Assembly (NCBI RefSeq): GCF_004365965.1
Contig: NZ_SOEB01000027.1
Span: 1 to 60,513 of the forward strand
DNA from: Rhodovulum visakhapatnamense
Lineage (GTDB): Bacteria; Pseudomonadota; Alphaproteobacteria; Rhodobacterales; Rhodobacteraceae
Length of the DNA: 60,513 nt
Direction: 5' to 3'
In this document: one piece after another, positions 18,885 to 31,183 of the stretch
How positions within the stretch are numbered: position 1 is the stretch's first letter
How the letters are laid out: every line of letters begins with the position of its first letter
Notes under the pieces: generated by a model
What the model saw: the letters and a program-made list of their open reading frames with translations, nothing else
Told to the model about the DNA's origin: nothing
Databases searched by the model: none
Translations under genes and position numbers: made by a program

Positions 18885-19829
18885 TCAGGGCAGGGCGATC
18901 TCGGCGATAAGCCCGCGATGGTTGGACCCGAGATCGGCGCCGAAGGGACTGAGGCGGACGAGCCGCGCGCCGCCGCCGACCAGAACCTGATCGACGGGCA
19001 CTCCGAACCGGCCGGCGCCCACGGGCCAGGTCGCGACCGGCAGGCGCGCGGTCGCCATGCCGGTTTCGGCACTGATCTGCGACAGGGTCCGGCTCCAGGG
19101 CGCGGCGTTGAAATCGCCGATGGCGACCGCCGGGTCGGGCAGCCAGCCAAGCTGGGCGGTCAGCCGCCCCAGCTCGGTTTCGGCCAGGCCCGACATCCAG
19201 GGTTTCAGAAGCTGGAGCCCGGCCAGAAACACCCGTTTGCCGCTGGCGGTCTCGATCTCGGCCACCGCATAGCGGCCGGGCCAGACCGGGTTCAGCGCCA
19301 TCGCCCAGAACCGCCTGGGACGGGTGCGCGCCGCCAGCACGATCTGGCACGCCCCGGGGCTGCAGGGCGAGACGAAGCCGTAGTGCTTCTGCAACAGCGT
19401 CAGACCCGCCGCGACCGCCTCGGCCTCGGCGAAGAGGACGATATCGGGGTTCGTGTCGATCACCGCGCGGATGATGGTTTCGGCGGGGATGCGATTGCCC
19501 GAATAGGCGTTGAAGAAGAGGATGCGCAGATCGGGGGCGCGGTCGGGCAGCGCGGGCAGGCTCTGGCGCAGGTGCAGCGCCCCGAGCCCGGCCAGCGCAG
19601 CCAGCGCGGCGAGGGCCAGGCCCGGGCCGAGACGGCGCAAGCCCAAGGCCGCCGCCCCGAGCGACAGGCCCAGCGCGCCGCCCAGAAGCCAGGGGGCGAG
19701 CGAGTCGAGGATGCGGGCCAGCGGCCCGGCCGCGCTGCCGCCCGGCACGAAGCGCGCGCCCGCCCCGGCCAGAAGGGCCAGGCTTGCCGCCATTGCCAGC
19801 GCCCCGGCCGCCTGAGGTTTCCAGATCAC
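18885..19829 (-). CDS. Endonuclease/exonuclease/phosphatase-fold membrane protein
   Basis: A 314-residue protein with about three N-terminal hydrophobic segments (about 10-85), followed by an EEP-fold domain: LRILFFNAYSGN, the metal-binding Glu in LFAEAEAV, VAIGDFNAAPWS and the terminal SNHRGLIAEI. The final motif has Asn where many members have Asp (SDHxP). It probably acts as a membrane-anchored hydrolase with the catalytic domain outside the cytosol. The start is taken as GTG at 19829 after GGGAG; a later ATG is possible. It is convergent with the aminotransferase gene (5 bases between). Confidence 0.7.
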   Translation of the reverse strand: MIWKPQAAGALAMAASLALLAGAGARFVPGGSAAGPLARILDSLAPWLLGGALGLSLGAAALGLRRLGPGLALAALAALAGLGALHLRQSLPALPDRAPDLRILFFNAYSGNRIPAETIIRAVIDTNPDIVLFAEAEAVAAGLTLLQKHYGFVSPCSPGACQIVLAARTRPRRFWAMALNPVWPGRYAVAEIETASGKRVFLAGLQLLKPWMSGLAETELGRLTAQLGWLPDPAVAIGDFNAAPWSRTLSQISAETGMATARLPVATWPVGAGRFGVPVDQVLVGGGARLVRLSPFGADLGSNHRGLIAEIALP

Positions 19830-19894
19830 CGCCCGTCTCCCGCCGCCCTCTTTCCGACTGGCCGAGTGCGGGTCCGGCGTCAAGCCGGCGCCGC

Positions 19895-21676
<1,782 letters not shown>

Positions 21677-21812
21677 GAACGGGTCTCCCGGCTGTCCGGC
21701 GCCCGGGCGCCGGAGGGTTTCGCCCGGCTCAACGTCCCGAGCAGGCTTGCAGGTCCGCGTCTGCCTGACATATAGAGAGCCCCGTCGAATTCAGAAAGCC
21801 AAGTGGGGTTCC

Positions 21813-22553
21813 ATGGCAGGCCATTCCAAATGGGCGAACATCCAGCACCGCAAGGGGCGGCAGGATGCGGCGCGCTCCAAGCTGTTCTCGAAGTTCAGCA
21901 AGGAGATCACCGTTGCCGCCAAGATGGGCGACCCGGACCCTGACAAGAACCCGCGCCTGCGCCTGGCGATCAAGGAAGCCAAGGCGCAGTCCATGCCCAA
22001 GGACAATATCGAGCGCGCCATCAAGAAGGCGATCGGCGGCGAGGGCGACAATTACGAGGAAATCCGCTACGAGGGCTACGGCCCGGGCGGGGTTGCGGTG
22101 ATCGTCGAGGCGATGACCGACAACCGCAACCGGACCGCGTCGAACGTGCGCTCGACCTTCACCAAATATGGCGGCAACCTCGGCGAGACCGGGTCCGTTG
22201 CCTTCATGTTCGAGCGGATGGGCGAGATCGTCTATCCGGCCTCGGCGGGCGATGCCGACACGGTGATGATGGCCGCCATCGAGGCGGGTGCGCAGGATGT
22301 GGAAAGCTCGGACGACGAGCATGTGATCTACACCGCCGATACCGACCTGAACGAGGTCGCCACCAAGATGGAAGCCGAGCTGGGCGAAAGTCAGTCCACC
22401 AAGCTGATCTGGAAGCCCGGCAATACCACCGAGATGGATCTCGAGGGCATGCAGAAGCTGATGAAGCTGATCGACGCGCTCGAGGATGACGACGACGTCC
22501 AGCACGTCACCACCAATTTCTCGGCCAGCGACGAGGTGCTGGAACAGCTCTGA
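21813..22553 (+). CDS. yebC: YebC/PmpR family transcriptional/translational regulator
   Basis: A 246-residue member of the widely conserved YebC family. The N-terminus [19 protein letters not shown] is diagnostic, and [19 protein letters not shown] follows. Members have been described as DNA-binding regulators and, for related proteins, as ribosome-associated factors that help with difficult peptide sequences. The start at 21813 fits the invariant MAGHSKW start; the longer open frame upstream is not coding. No ruvC gene is adjacent. Confidence 0.95.
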   Translation: MAGHSKWANIQHRKGRQDAARSKLFSKFSKEITVAAKMGDPDPDKNPRLRLAIKEAKAQSMPKDNIERAIKKAIGGEGDNYEEIRYEGYGPGGVAVIVEAMTDNRNRTASNVRSTFTKYGGNLGETGSVAFMFERMGEIVYPASAGDADTVMMAAIEAGAQDVESSDDEHVIYTADTDLNEVATKMEAELGESQSTKLIWKPGNTTEMDLEGMQKLMKLIDALEDDDDVQHVTTNFSASDEVLEQL

Positions 22554-22609
22554 GCCCTTGGGGGCGCAGTTTCAGGCCGCGCGGGTCCGGTGACGGGCGC
22601 GCGCGGTTT

Positions 22610-22900
22610 TCATTTCAGCTTCTGCAGCGTCGAGTCCGAGGCATAGCCTGCCAGCAGCGCGGCGCGCCAGTCGAGGATCTGTTCGCCCATCGCGGCCAGC
22701 ACCAGAAGTCCGACGATGCAGGAAAAAAGCCCCAGCGCCAGATCGGGCCGGGCCTCGCGCCAGATCCGTACCCAGACCGGCGGGGCCGCCGCCTCCAGCG
22801 CCCCGGACGGGGTCGCGGGCAGGGCATGGCGCACAATCGGCAATACCACGCTGATCGCCACGCCCAGGATCACCCATGGATACATCGTCCAGACTTCCAT
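22610..22900 (-). CDS. Small membrane protein, unknown
   Basis: A 96-residue protein with an N-terminal membrane segment (WTMYPWVILGVAISVVLPIV), a Pro/Ala-rich middle and a second hydrophobic segment (LGLFSCIVGLLVLAAM) before a polar C-terminus ending LQKLK. An AAGCGGG ribosome site precedes the ATG at 22900. I know no named family for it. It lies between yebC and the heme-HAMP gene on the opposite strand. Confidence 0.55.
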   Translation of the reverse strand: MEVWTMYPWVILGVAISVVLPIVRHALPATPSGALEAAAPPVWVRIWREARPDLALGLFSCIVGLLVLAAMGEQILDWRAALLAGYASDSTLQKLK

Positions 22901-23078
22901 CCCGCTTTCCCCCTTTGCCTGGATGCTCCGCCCGCCGATCATAGCCCGCGCGGCCGCGCCCCGCATCCGTTCCGGCGATCGCGATGTGCCGACGCGGCGC
23001 ATTTCCCGCTTGGCGTGTGCTTGGGCTGGGCCCCTAGACTGACCCCGCGCCGGCGCTCCGGCGCTGCAGGAGGGGTCC

Positions 23079-24344
23079 ATGGCCGAGCCGGCGAGCCACG
23101 CGATCGGACGTTTCGACAAGTCGTTCCTGATCCACATGATCAAGGATTTCTTTCTGGTCCTGCTGGCGGTCACGGTTCTGGAATTCGCGCTGAAGGCGGC
23201 ACTTGTCTATTACAAGTTCGAGACGCGCGGGCAGGATCAGGCGCGGGCCGTAGCCGAGGATCTGGCCGAGAACATCCGCGCCATCATGCGCAACGAGGGC
23301 GGGCCGGTGGCGGCGCGCACGATGTACCCGATCCTCGAACGCAACTGGGACGATCTGGGCTACAAGATCGCCATCTCGCCCTCGCCGGTCACGGTCCGCT
23401 CGATCGAGGCGCTGTTCGGCTTCACCCCCGAGGGGATCCCTCTTGGCGACTGGCCCGACGGCCGGTTCCGCGAGGCCGAGGTCGAGATCGCCGCCGAGAC
23501 CTTCTGCCTGACCTGCCATGCCGAGGCCGAGGTGGGGCAGGTGCTGGGCCGCGTCACGGTGCGGGACTATCTGGAACGGGACTTCGCCGTCTGGCTTGAT
23601 GACGTGACGCTGAGCGCGGGGCTTGCGGTGGGCAAGATCGTGCTGCATTCGATCCTGCTGTTTCTGATCCTTCGCGCGCGGATGGAACCGCTTTTGCGCC
23701 TGCGCGGCACGGTGGCGGGGCTTGCGCGCGCCTTCGGGACGCTCAGCGAACGGGCAGAGGTGCGCACCGCGGACGAATTCGGCGCGCTCGCCCATGATCT
23801 GAACCTCTTTCTCGACCGCATCAGCCGGTTGATCGACGAGCTGAACGCGGTGCTGCGCCGGGTGGTGCGGGTCAATGACGACATCGTCTCGGTGCAAGGC
23901 GCGCTGCGCGGGCAGGTCGACCGGCTGGTCGGGGGCGTCCGGCGGCTGGAACGCGACGCGATGCTGAGTGCCAAGCGCGAACCGCTGCTGTCGCAGGCCT
24001 GGTTCGATGCAATCAAGGGCGCGGTCGCCGATCTTGATGCGGCGCTGGCGCGGGCGGGCGAGGCGCCGCAGGCCGCCGGACTGGTCTCGGACCTGTCTGC
24101 GGTCATCGCCAATGCCGAGGCGCAGATCGCGGCCAGCCAGCGATTGTTCGAGGGGCTCGCGGGGCTTGGCGACGAGACCGAGGCGCTGAAGGGCGCCATC
24201 GCCGACATGGTCCGCATGGAGGAGCGCATGAAGCTGATCATCGAGACCGGCGGCACCCTGGTTCAGCGCCTGCGCCCCGATCTGGCCGAGGCCGCGCCCG
24301 CGACCCTTCCCGAAAGGCGCACACCCCCCGTCAGAAGCACCTGA
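23079..24344 (+). CDS. Periplasmic c-type-heme sensor with HAMP, no output domain
   Basis: A 421-residue membrane protein. TM1 is about 24-44. A periplasmic region (45-177) contains the covalent heme motif CLTCH (143-147), as in Tll0287/DUF3365-like heme sensor domains. TM2 is about 178-198. A HAMP domain follows (199-252; DEFGALAHDLNLFLDRI at the end), then a long coiled coil (about 255-390). No histidine-kinase, GGDEF or methyl-accepting (MCP) hairpin motif is seen after the HAMP. The protein could signal through a partner or gate redox events. The ATG at 23079 has GGAGGGG upstream. Confidence 0.75.
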   Translation: MAEPASHAIGRFDKSFLIHMIKDFFLVLLAVTVLEFALKAALVYYKFETRGQDQARAVAEDLAENIRAIMRNEGGPVAARTMYPILERNWDDLGYKIAISPSPVTVRSIEALFGFTPEGIPLGDWPDGRFREAEVEIAAETFCLTCHAEAEVGQVLGRVTVRDYLERDFAVWLDDVTLSAGLAVGKIVLHSILLFLILRARMEPLLRLRGTVAGLARAFGTLSERAEVRTADEFGALAHDLNLFLDRISRLIDELNAVLRRVVRVNDDIVSVQGALRGQVDRLVGGVRRLERDAMLSAKREPLLSQAWFDAIKGAVADLDAALARAGEAPQAAGLVSDLSAVIANAEAQIAASQRLFEGLAGLGDETEALKGAIADMVRMEERMKLIIETGGTLVQRLRPDLAEAAPATLPERRTPPVRST

Positions 24345-24418
24345 CCCGATGCCAGCGACGTCCTGCGCGGCCGCGCTTGCATGGCGATCCCCGGCGTGGC
24401 AAGCGGGAAGACATGGCG

Positions 24419-25330
24419 ATGCAGTCGGTGCCCGCAAGGGGCCAGAACCCGGTCGCGGGCATTCTCTGGATGCTGGTGACCGGGGTGTGTTTTGTGGCGG
24501 TGACCGCGCTGGTGAAGCTCTCGGGGCAGGGCATCCCGGCGGCGCAATCGGCCTTTCTGCGCTATGTGCTGGGGCTTGTCTTCCTGCTGCCGGTGCTGGG
24601 GCGGCTTATGCGCCTGCGGATGGACCGGGGCCGGCTGATGCTGTACGGCGGGCGCGGTCTGGCCCACGCGCTGGGCGTGATCTGCTGGTTCTTCGCGATG
24701 ACCCGGATCCCGGTCGCCGAGGTCACGGCGATGAACTACCTCAACCCGATCTACGTCACCCTGGGCGCCGCGCTTCTGTTCGGCGAGCGGCTGGCGGCGC
24801 GGCGCATTCTGGCCATTGCCGCCGCCTTTCTGGGGGTGCTGGTGATCCTGCGCCCGGGCTTTCGCGAAATCTCGGACGGTCATGTCGCGATGCTGTTCAC
24901 GGCCGTCCTTTTCGGCATCTCCTATCTGACCGCCAAGCTGCTTAGCGAACGCGACGATGCGGTGGTGGTGGTGGCGATGATGTCGATTGCGGTGACCGTC
25001 GTGCTGGCACCGGTCGCGCTGGCGGTCTGGGTCACACCGCGCTGGGATCAGGTGGCGGGGCTGTTCCTGGTCGCCCTTTTCGCCACCGCCGGACATTACA
25101 CCATGACCCGTGCCTTCCGCGCCGCGCCCCTGACCGTGACCCAGCCGATCACTTTCCTGCAACTGGTCTGGGCCACGCTCGTGGGCTGGCTGGCCTTCGG
25201 CGAGGCGGTCGATGGCTGGGTGCTGCTGGGCGGGGGCATGATCATCGGATCGGTCGTCTTCATCACCTGGCGCGAGGCGGTCCATAAACGGCGCGCGGTG
25301 ACGCCGCCGACCCATCTGCCGGAAACGTAG
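24419..25330 (+). CDS. EamA/DMT family transporter
   Basis: A 303-residue integral membrane protein with ten predicted helices in two EamA repeats (about 10-140 and 155-290). Typical motifs are the first-repeat end NPIYVTLGAALLFGERL and the second-repeat LQLVWATLVGWLAFGE. It is probably a drug/metabolite exporter; substrate unknown. GGGAAG at 24405 is 8 bases from the ATG at 24419 and only 2 from an earlier ATG at 24413, so 24419 is preferred. Confidence 0.82.
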   Translation: MQSVPARGQNPVAGILWMLVTGVCFVAVTALVKLSGQGIPAAQSAFLRYVLGLVFLLPVLGRLMRLRMDRGRLMLYGGRGLAHALGVICWFFAMTRIPVAEVTAMNYLNPIYVTLGAALLFGERLAARRILAIAAAFLGVLVILRPGFREISDGHVAMLFTAVLFGISYLTAKLLSERDDAVVVVAMMSIAVTVVLAPVALAVWVTPRWDQVAGLFLVALFATAGHYTMTRAFRAAPLTVTQPITFLQLVWATLVGWLAFGEAVDGWVLLGGGMIIGSVVFITWREAVHKRRAVTPPTHLPET

Positions 25331-25377
25331 CGTCAGCCGGGCTTGAGCGGACTGGCCGCCGCGCTAGCGTCAGATCC

Positions 25378-25944
25378 ATGAAAGACGATTGCGCATTGGG
25401 CCAGAGAACCGGCCTTCCCGAGACGTTGAGGGTATTGCTGGCGGACTATCCGCGCGATCTCTGGGACAGCACCGTGCCCCTCGATGGGGTGACCCGCTTC
25501 TGGCTGGACCGGCATATCATGTTTCGGTCGCTTCTGGCGCAGATGGAAGACGAGGCCCGCCGCCTTTGCGACGGCGAAGCACCGCCCGAGCATGTGGTCC
25601 GCGCCATCCGGCGCCAGGCCGCGATCCTGCTCAGCGAACTTTACGGCCATCACAAGATCGAGGACCTGCATTATTTCCCTCAGCTTGCGTTGCTCGAGCC
25701 ACGGCTGGGCGCGGGCTTCGAGATCCTCGATGCCGATCATCACGCGCTCGAAGAGCATCTCGACGATCTGGCGACGGCGGTGGGCGGGCTGGTCCAGGCA
25801 GCGCCCGAGGTGCAGCACGACGCGGCCGGGCGGCTTCGGGTGCGGCTCGACCGATTCGGCGGGGTCCTCGACCGCCACCTGTTCGACGAGGAAGAAATCG
25901 TCGTGCCGATCCTTCTGCGGCACGGTGAGGGGCTTGTCGGCTGA
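25378..25944 (+). CDS. Hemerythrin domain protein
   Basis: A 188-residue four-helix protein with the ligand pattern of bacterial hemerythrins: His46 (DRHIMF), HHKIEDLHYFP (His91/92, Glu95, His98), DADHHALEEHL (His121/122, Glu125) and DRHLFDEEEIVVP (His167 and following glutamates). These would bind a di-iron centre. Roles in the family include O2 binding, NO or iron-stress response and repair of Fe-S clusters; which applies is unknown. A small YdcH-like gene follows after about 85 bases. Confidence 0.85.
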   Translation: MKDDCALGQRTGLPETLRVLLADYPRDLWDSTVPLDGVTRFWLDRHIMFRSLLAQMEDEARRLCDGEAPPEHVVRAIRRQAAILLSELYGHHKIEDLHYFPQLALLEPRLGAGFEILDADHHALEEHLDDLATAVGGLVQAAPEVQHDAAGRLRVRLDRFGGVLDRHLFDEEEIVVPILLRHGEGLVG

Positions 25945-26028
25945 GCCGCGCCTTTGATCGGTGTCAAGGACGGCGCCGGTCCCCGGCACCTAGGCTTCGT
26001 TTCAGGTATGGGAGCACAGGAGGGGGCC

Positions 26029-26274
26029 ATGACCCACACGCCGCACGAGCTTGCCGCGGACTTTCCCGACAAGGCGCGTCTGATCGAGGAGCTGAAGGAC
26101 AGCGACGCCCATTTCGCGCGCCTCTTTCAGGAATATCACGAGATCAACGGCGCGGTGCACCGGGCCGAGACCGATGTCGAGCCCACCGACGACCTGCACC
26201 TGACCGAGATGCGCAAGACGCGGATGCATCTGAAGGACGAACTGGTCCGCATCCTCAACCACGCCTCGGCCTGA
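26029..26274 (+). CDS. YdcH/DUF465 family small protein
   Basis: An 81-residue helical protein. The pattern FPDKARLIEELKDSDAHFAR, then LFQEYHEINGAVHRAE and KTRMHLKDELVRILNH, matches the DUF465/YdcH family, whose function is not known. The start ATG at 26029 is supported by AGGAGGGGG just upstream; an earlier in-frame ATG at 25954 lacks such a site. It follows the hemerythrin gene on the same strand. Confidence 0.85.
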   Translation: MTHTPHELAADFPDKARLIEELKDSDAHFARLFQEYHEINGAVHRAETDVEPTDDLHLTEMRKTRMHLKDELVRILNHASA

Positions 26275-26284
26275 GGCCGCAGCC

Positions 26285-27688
26285 TCAGTCGGCGACCTCG
26301 TAGGGAAGCAGGCCGCGCCGGTTGGCGTCGACCGTCAGCCGCCGTTCCAGCGGCGGCACGGCGCGCTGGTGGCAGTCGCGGCGTTCGCAGATCCGGCACG
26401 AGATCCCGATGGGTTCGTAGGCGGCGGAATTTCCGGTATCGAGATCGTCGGCATAGACCAGCTGGTCGGCATGGCGCACCTCGCAGCCCAGGCTGATGGC
26501 ATAGCGCCGGACCGGGGCACGCCAGGCGCCGCCGGGTTTCGATACGTCGCGGGCCAGCGACACATAGCGCAGCCCGTCCGGCGTCTCGGCCAACTGGCGC
26601 AGGAACCGCCCCGGCGTCTCGAAGGCGCGATGCACGTTCCAGAGCGGGCAGGCGCCCCCGAACCGCGCGAATTGCAACCGCGTGGTCGAGTGGCGCTTGG
26701 TGATCGTGCCGGCCTGATCGACCCGCACGAAGAAGAAGGGCAGCCCCTTGGCGCCGGGGCGCTGCAGGGTCGAGAGCCTGTGGGCCACCTGCTCGATCGA
26801 CGCACCGAAGCGGTCGGCCAGCAGTTCCAGGTCATGGCGGGTCTCCTGCGCCGCCTCGAGGAAGCGGTTATAGGGCAGCAGCGCCGCGCCCGCGAAATAG
26901 TTTGCCATGCCGATCCGGGCGATGGCCCGCGCCGCCGGGCTTTGGAACCGGGCGAGGTCCAGCGTGGCTTCCAGCAGTTGAGATTGTGTCAGAAGCGCAA
27001 TTTGGTGCAATAACTGAAACCGCCGGGTCGGGCCGCGCAGATGGCTGGACAGGGTCAGCGTCCGGCTGTCTTCGTCATAGGCGCGAAGTCCTGGGATATC
27101 TTTTAATATCAGAGATATGCCTTGGGACTCCAATGCCGACAAGGCGCGCTGTTCGGGGTCGGGGCCGCTTTCCGGCCCGCGCGCGAAACGTTCCGCTGCC
27201 CGGTCCACCGCGTCGATGTAATTGTCGCAATAGTGAAAGAAGTCGCGCACCTCTTCCCACGGGGACGGTCCCAGGGTCGCATCTTCGCGCCCCAGCGCCT
27301 CGTCCAGCGAGGCGAGCCGTTCATGGCTTTGGCGATAGGCGCGGTGCAGTTCCAGAAAGGCGCGGGCCAGCGCCGGGGCGTTCGAGGCGGCGAGCCGGAG
27401 ATCGGCCAGCGGCGGGGCCAGATCGCTGAAGACCGGGTCGGCCAGCGCCTCGCGCATGTCGCTGACCAGGCGTTCGGCATCGCCTTCGGACAGCTCGGTC
27501 ACATCGAAACCGAATTCCGAGGCCAGCGCCAGCAGAACCGAGGACGAGACCGGACGGTTGTTGTTTTCCATCTGGTTCAGATAGGGCAGCGAGATCCCCA
27601 GCCGGGCCGCGAAATCCTTCTGGGTCAGCCCCAGCCGCGTCCGTGTCTCGCGCAGCTTGACGCCTGCATAGAGTTTGCGTGTCGCCAT
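26285..27688 (-). CDS. pccR: Short-chain fatty acyl-CoA regulator PccR (ScfR family)
   Basis: A 467-residue regulator. An XRE helix-turn-helix (about 8-62, LGLTQKDFAARLGIS and NQMENNNRP) is followed by an IrrE-type domain with MANYFAGAALLPYNRF, then the DUF2083 C-terminus with a cysteine cluster (CRICERRDCHQRAV). In Rhodobacter sphaeroides the homologous PccR binds DNA near pccB and controls propionyl-CoA assimilation in response to acyl-CoA. Here pccB begins 1.9 kb away on the other strand, and repeated TTTGC boxes lie in front of both genes. Start ATG at 27688. Confidence 0.92.
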   Translation of the reverse strand: MATRKLYAGVKLRETRTRLGLTQKDFAARLGISLPYLNQMENNNRPVSSSVLLALASEFGFDVTELSEGDAERLVSDMREALADPVFSDLAPPLADLRLAASNAPALARAFLELHRAYRQSHERLASLDEALGREDATLGPSPWEEVRDFFHYCDNYIDAVDRAAERFARGPESGPDPEQRALSALESQGISLILKDIPGLRAYDEDSRTLTLSSHLRGPTRRFQLLHQIALLTQSQLLEATLDLARFQSPAARAIARIGMANYFAGAALLPYNRFLEAAQETRHDLELLADRFGASIEQVAHRLSTLQRPGAKGLPFFFVRVDQAGTITKRHSTTRLQFARFGGACPLWNVHRAFETPGRFLRQLAETPDGLRYVSLARDVSKPGGAWRAPVRRYAISLGCEVRHADQLVYADDLDTGNSAAYEPIGISCRICERRDCHQRAVPPLERRLTVDANRRGLLPYEVAD

Positions 27689-27700
27689 GGCGGCCCTCGC

Positions 27701-27714
27701 TTTGCGGATTTGCC
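27701..27714. promoter_or_regulatory. Candidate PccR box upstream of pccR
   Basis: TTTGCGGATTTGCC: two TTTGC half-sites with starts 8 bases apart, 12 bases upstream of the pccR start codon. A further CTTTTGCAAAGC lies at about 27729-27740. The same TTTGC-N3-TTTGC spacing recurs before pccB. This suggests autoregulation, but binding is inferred from repetition only. Confidence 0.5.
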
Positions 27715-27770
27715 ACCTCTCGTGGTAGCTTTTGCAAAGCGGCCGCGCAAGCCGGGGCTCAAATCGGGGC

Positions 27771-29006
27771 TCAGCCTTTCGGCATCGACGCGATGGGGCC
27801 TTCGCGGCTGTCGATCCAGCGCACGTAAAGCACCGCGAGGACCGCGGCCGCCGAGGTTGCGGCCATGATGATCAGCAGCGGCCAGGCCCCGGTGCCGGGC
27901 TTCAGCAGCGCGCCCGCCAGCGCCGATAGCGCCGCGCCGCCCCCGATCATGATCGCCCCGCCCAGCCCGCTGGCCGTGCCCGCTAGGTGCGGGCGCACCG
28001 ACAGCGTCCCGGCAATGGCGTTGGGCAGCACCATGCCATTGCCAAGCCCCACCAGCGACATCGCTCCGAAGAAGGCCATCGGGTGCAGCAATCCAAGGCC
28101 GAACAGCGCCATCGAGAGCGCCGGTGCGACCAGCCCGATCAGCGTGCCCCAGAAGATCATGCCGTTGATGCCCACCCGGACCGAATAGCGTCCCGACAGG
28201 TAGTTACCCCCCATGTAGCCGACCGCCACGATCCCGAAATAAAGCCCCAGCGTCGACGGCGAGAGCCCGAAGACATGGCTGCCCACGAAGGGCGCGCCGC
28301 CGAGATAGGCAAAGAAGGCGCCCGACGCAAAAGCGGCGGTCAGCGCATAGCCCCAGAACCGGCGCGAGCGCACCAGTTCCGGATACTGGCGGAACTGGCC
28401 CAGCAGGCTGACATCCTGCGGTGCCGCGGTCTCGCCCAGATCGGCCCAGACCAGCGCCAGCACGCCGATCCCGGCCACGACCAGGGCTGCGAAGGTCGAT
28501 TGCCAGCCCCAGATCTCGTCCAGCACGCCGCCGATGGTCGGGCCGATCATCGGCACCAGCGCCATGCCCATGGTGACATAGCCGATCATCGAGGCCGCCT
28601 GGCTGTCGGCCACCATGTCGCGGACCACCGCCCGGCTCAGCACCATGCCGGTGACGATCACTGCCTGAGCCATGCGGAAGGCCATGAAGACCTCGACCGA
28701 CGGGGCCAGCATGCAACCCAGCGTGGCGACCAGGAAAAGCGCGGTCGAGATCAGCAGGACCGGCCGCCGCCCGTAGCGGTCCGAGATCGGCCCGATCATC
28801 AGCTGCAGCACCGCGTTCACCGCCAGATAGGCCGCGACCGACAGCTGCATCACGCCATAGTCGGTGCCGAAATGCGCGGCCATCTGCGGCAGCGACGGCA
28901 GGAAGATGTTCATGGTCAGGGCCGGCAGGCCGGCCAGCAGGACCAGGGTCAACACATGCGGCGGTGTGGTGCGGTCCAGAAAACGGACTTTGGGCTGCGG
29001 CATCAT
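27771..29006 (-). CDS. MFS multidrug efflux transporter (Bcr/CflA type)
   Basis: A 411-residue transporter with twelve hydrophobic helices. The motif A loop GPISDRYGRRPVLL (about 73-86) and the drug:H+ antiporter motif C-like VPMIGPTIGGVL are visible. MNIFLPSLPQMAAHF at the N-terminus fits the Bcr/CflA subfamily. Likely role is proton-driven export of drugs or metabolites such as short peptides; substrate unknown. It lies between pccR and the DUF486 gene, all on the minus strand. Confidence 0.88.
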   Translation of the reverse strand: MMPQPKVRFLDRTTPPHVLTLVLLAGLPALTMNIFLPSLPQMAAHFGTDYGVMQLSVAAYLAVNAVLQLMIGPISDRYGRRPVLLISTALFLVATLGCMLAPSVEVFMAFRMAQAVIVTGMVLSRAVVRDMVADSQAASMIGYVTMGMALVPMIGPTIGGVLDEIWGWQSTFAALVVAGIGVLALVWADLGETAAPQDVSLLGQFRQYPELVRSRRFWGYALTAAFASGAFFAYLGGAPFVGSHVFGLSPSTLGLYFGIVAVGYMGGNYLSGRYSVRVGINGMIFWGTLIGLVAPALSMALFGLGLLHPMAFFGAMSLVGLGNGMVLPNAIAGTLSVRPHLAGTASGLGGAIMIGGGAALSALAGALLKPGTGAWPLLIIMAATSAAAVLAVLYVRWIDSREGPIASMPKG

Positions 29007-29051
29007 GACTTCCGGGTAGGGGGCAAAGCGGCTCTTGTCCAGCGGGATCGG

Positions 29052-29405
29052 CTAGGACCAGCGGTGGAAGATGAAGAACGCGCCAAGCCCGATGAAGACG
29101 AAGCCAAGCGCATGATTCCAATGCAGCTCTTCGCCGAGATAGAGCACAGAGAAGCCGCAGAAAACGGTCAGGGTGATGACCTCCTGAAGCGTCTTCAGCT
29201 GGGCCGCCGAGAAATGCCCGTGGCCGATCCGGTTCGCGGGGACCTGCAGCAGGTATTCGAAGAAGGCGATGCCCCAGCTGGCGACGATCACCACGGCCAG
29301 CGGCGCCGCCTTGAACTTGAGATGCCCGTACCAGGCGAAGGTCATGAAGATGTTGGACAGGACGAGAAGGCCGATCGTGACGACGGGCACCGGCAGGGCG
29401 GGCAT
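29052..29405 (-). CDS. DUF486 / DMT-superfamily small membrane protein
   Basis: A 117-residue protein with four hydrophobic segments and the DUF486 pattern FMTFAWYGHLKFKAAPL, SWGIAFFEYLLQVPANRIG and LGEELHWNHALGF. Function unknown; distantly related to small multidrug-resistance/DMT permeases. The start at 29405 has CCGGAG a few bases upstream. The longer frame to 29519 has no such site. Confidence 0.82.
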   Translation of the reverse strand: MPALPVPVVTIGLLVLSNIFMTFAWYGHLKFKAAPLAVVIVASWGIAFFEYLLQVPANRIGHGHFSAAQLKTLQEVITLTVFCGFSVLYLGEELHWNHALGFVFIGLGAFFIFHRWS

Positions 29406-29472
29406 GAGGGGGCTCCGGAGGGTGGGCAGCGCCTTTGGCGATATGGCATGACAGGGCGATCTGTCCATGATA

Positions 29473-29526
29473 TTTGCCAATTTGCAATATGCATCACAGC
29501 TGCGGAAAATAGTTTGCAAATTTACC
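29473..29526. promoter_or_regulatory. Two candidate PccR boxes upstream of pccB
   Basis: TTTGCCAATTTGCA at 29473-29486 and TTTGCAAATTTACC at 29513-29526. The boxes start exactly 40 bases apart and both have the 8-base half-site spacing also found before pccR. They lie 68-121 bases upstream of the pccB start, where they could overlap or flank the promoter. The published PccR site in R. sphaeroides is, from memory, also built on TTTGCAA half-sites with different spacing. Confidence 0.55.
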
Positions 29527-29593
29527 GTTTAACACTTTGATGAAGCTGACCACATGGCTAGGTTGCCGAAAATTTCCGTAAGGGGCATCGCCG

Positions 29594-31126
<1,533 letters not shown>

Positions 31127-31183
31127 GCCGGACGAATGGCGATGCGGGGCTGGCACATGCTGCGGGAGGAGGGCGCGCTGACG

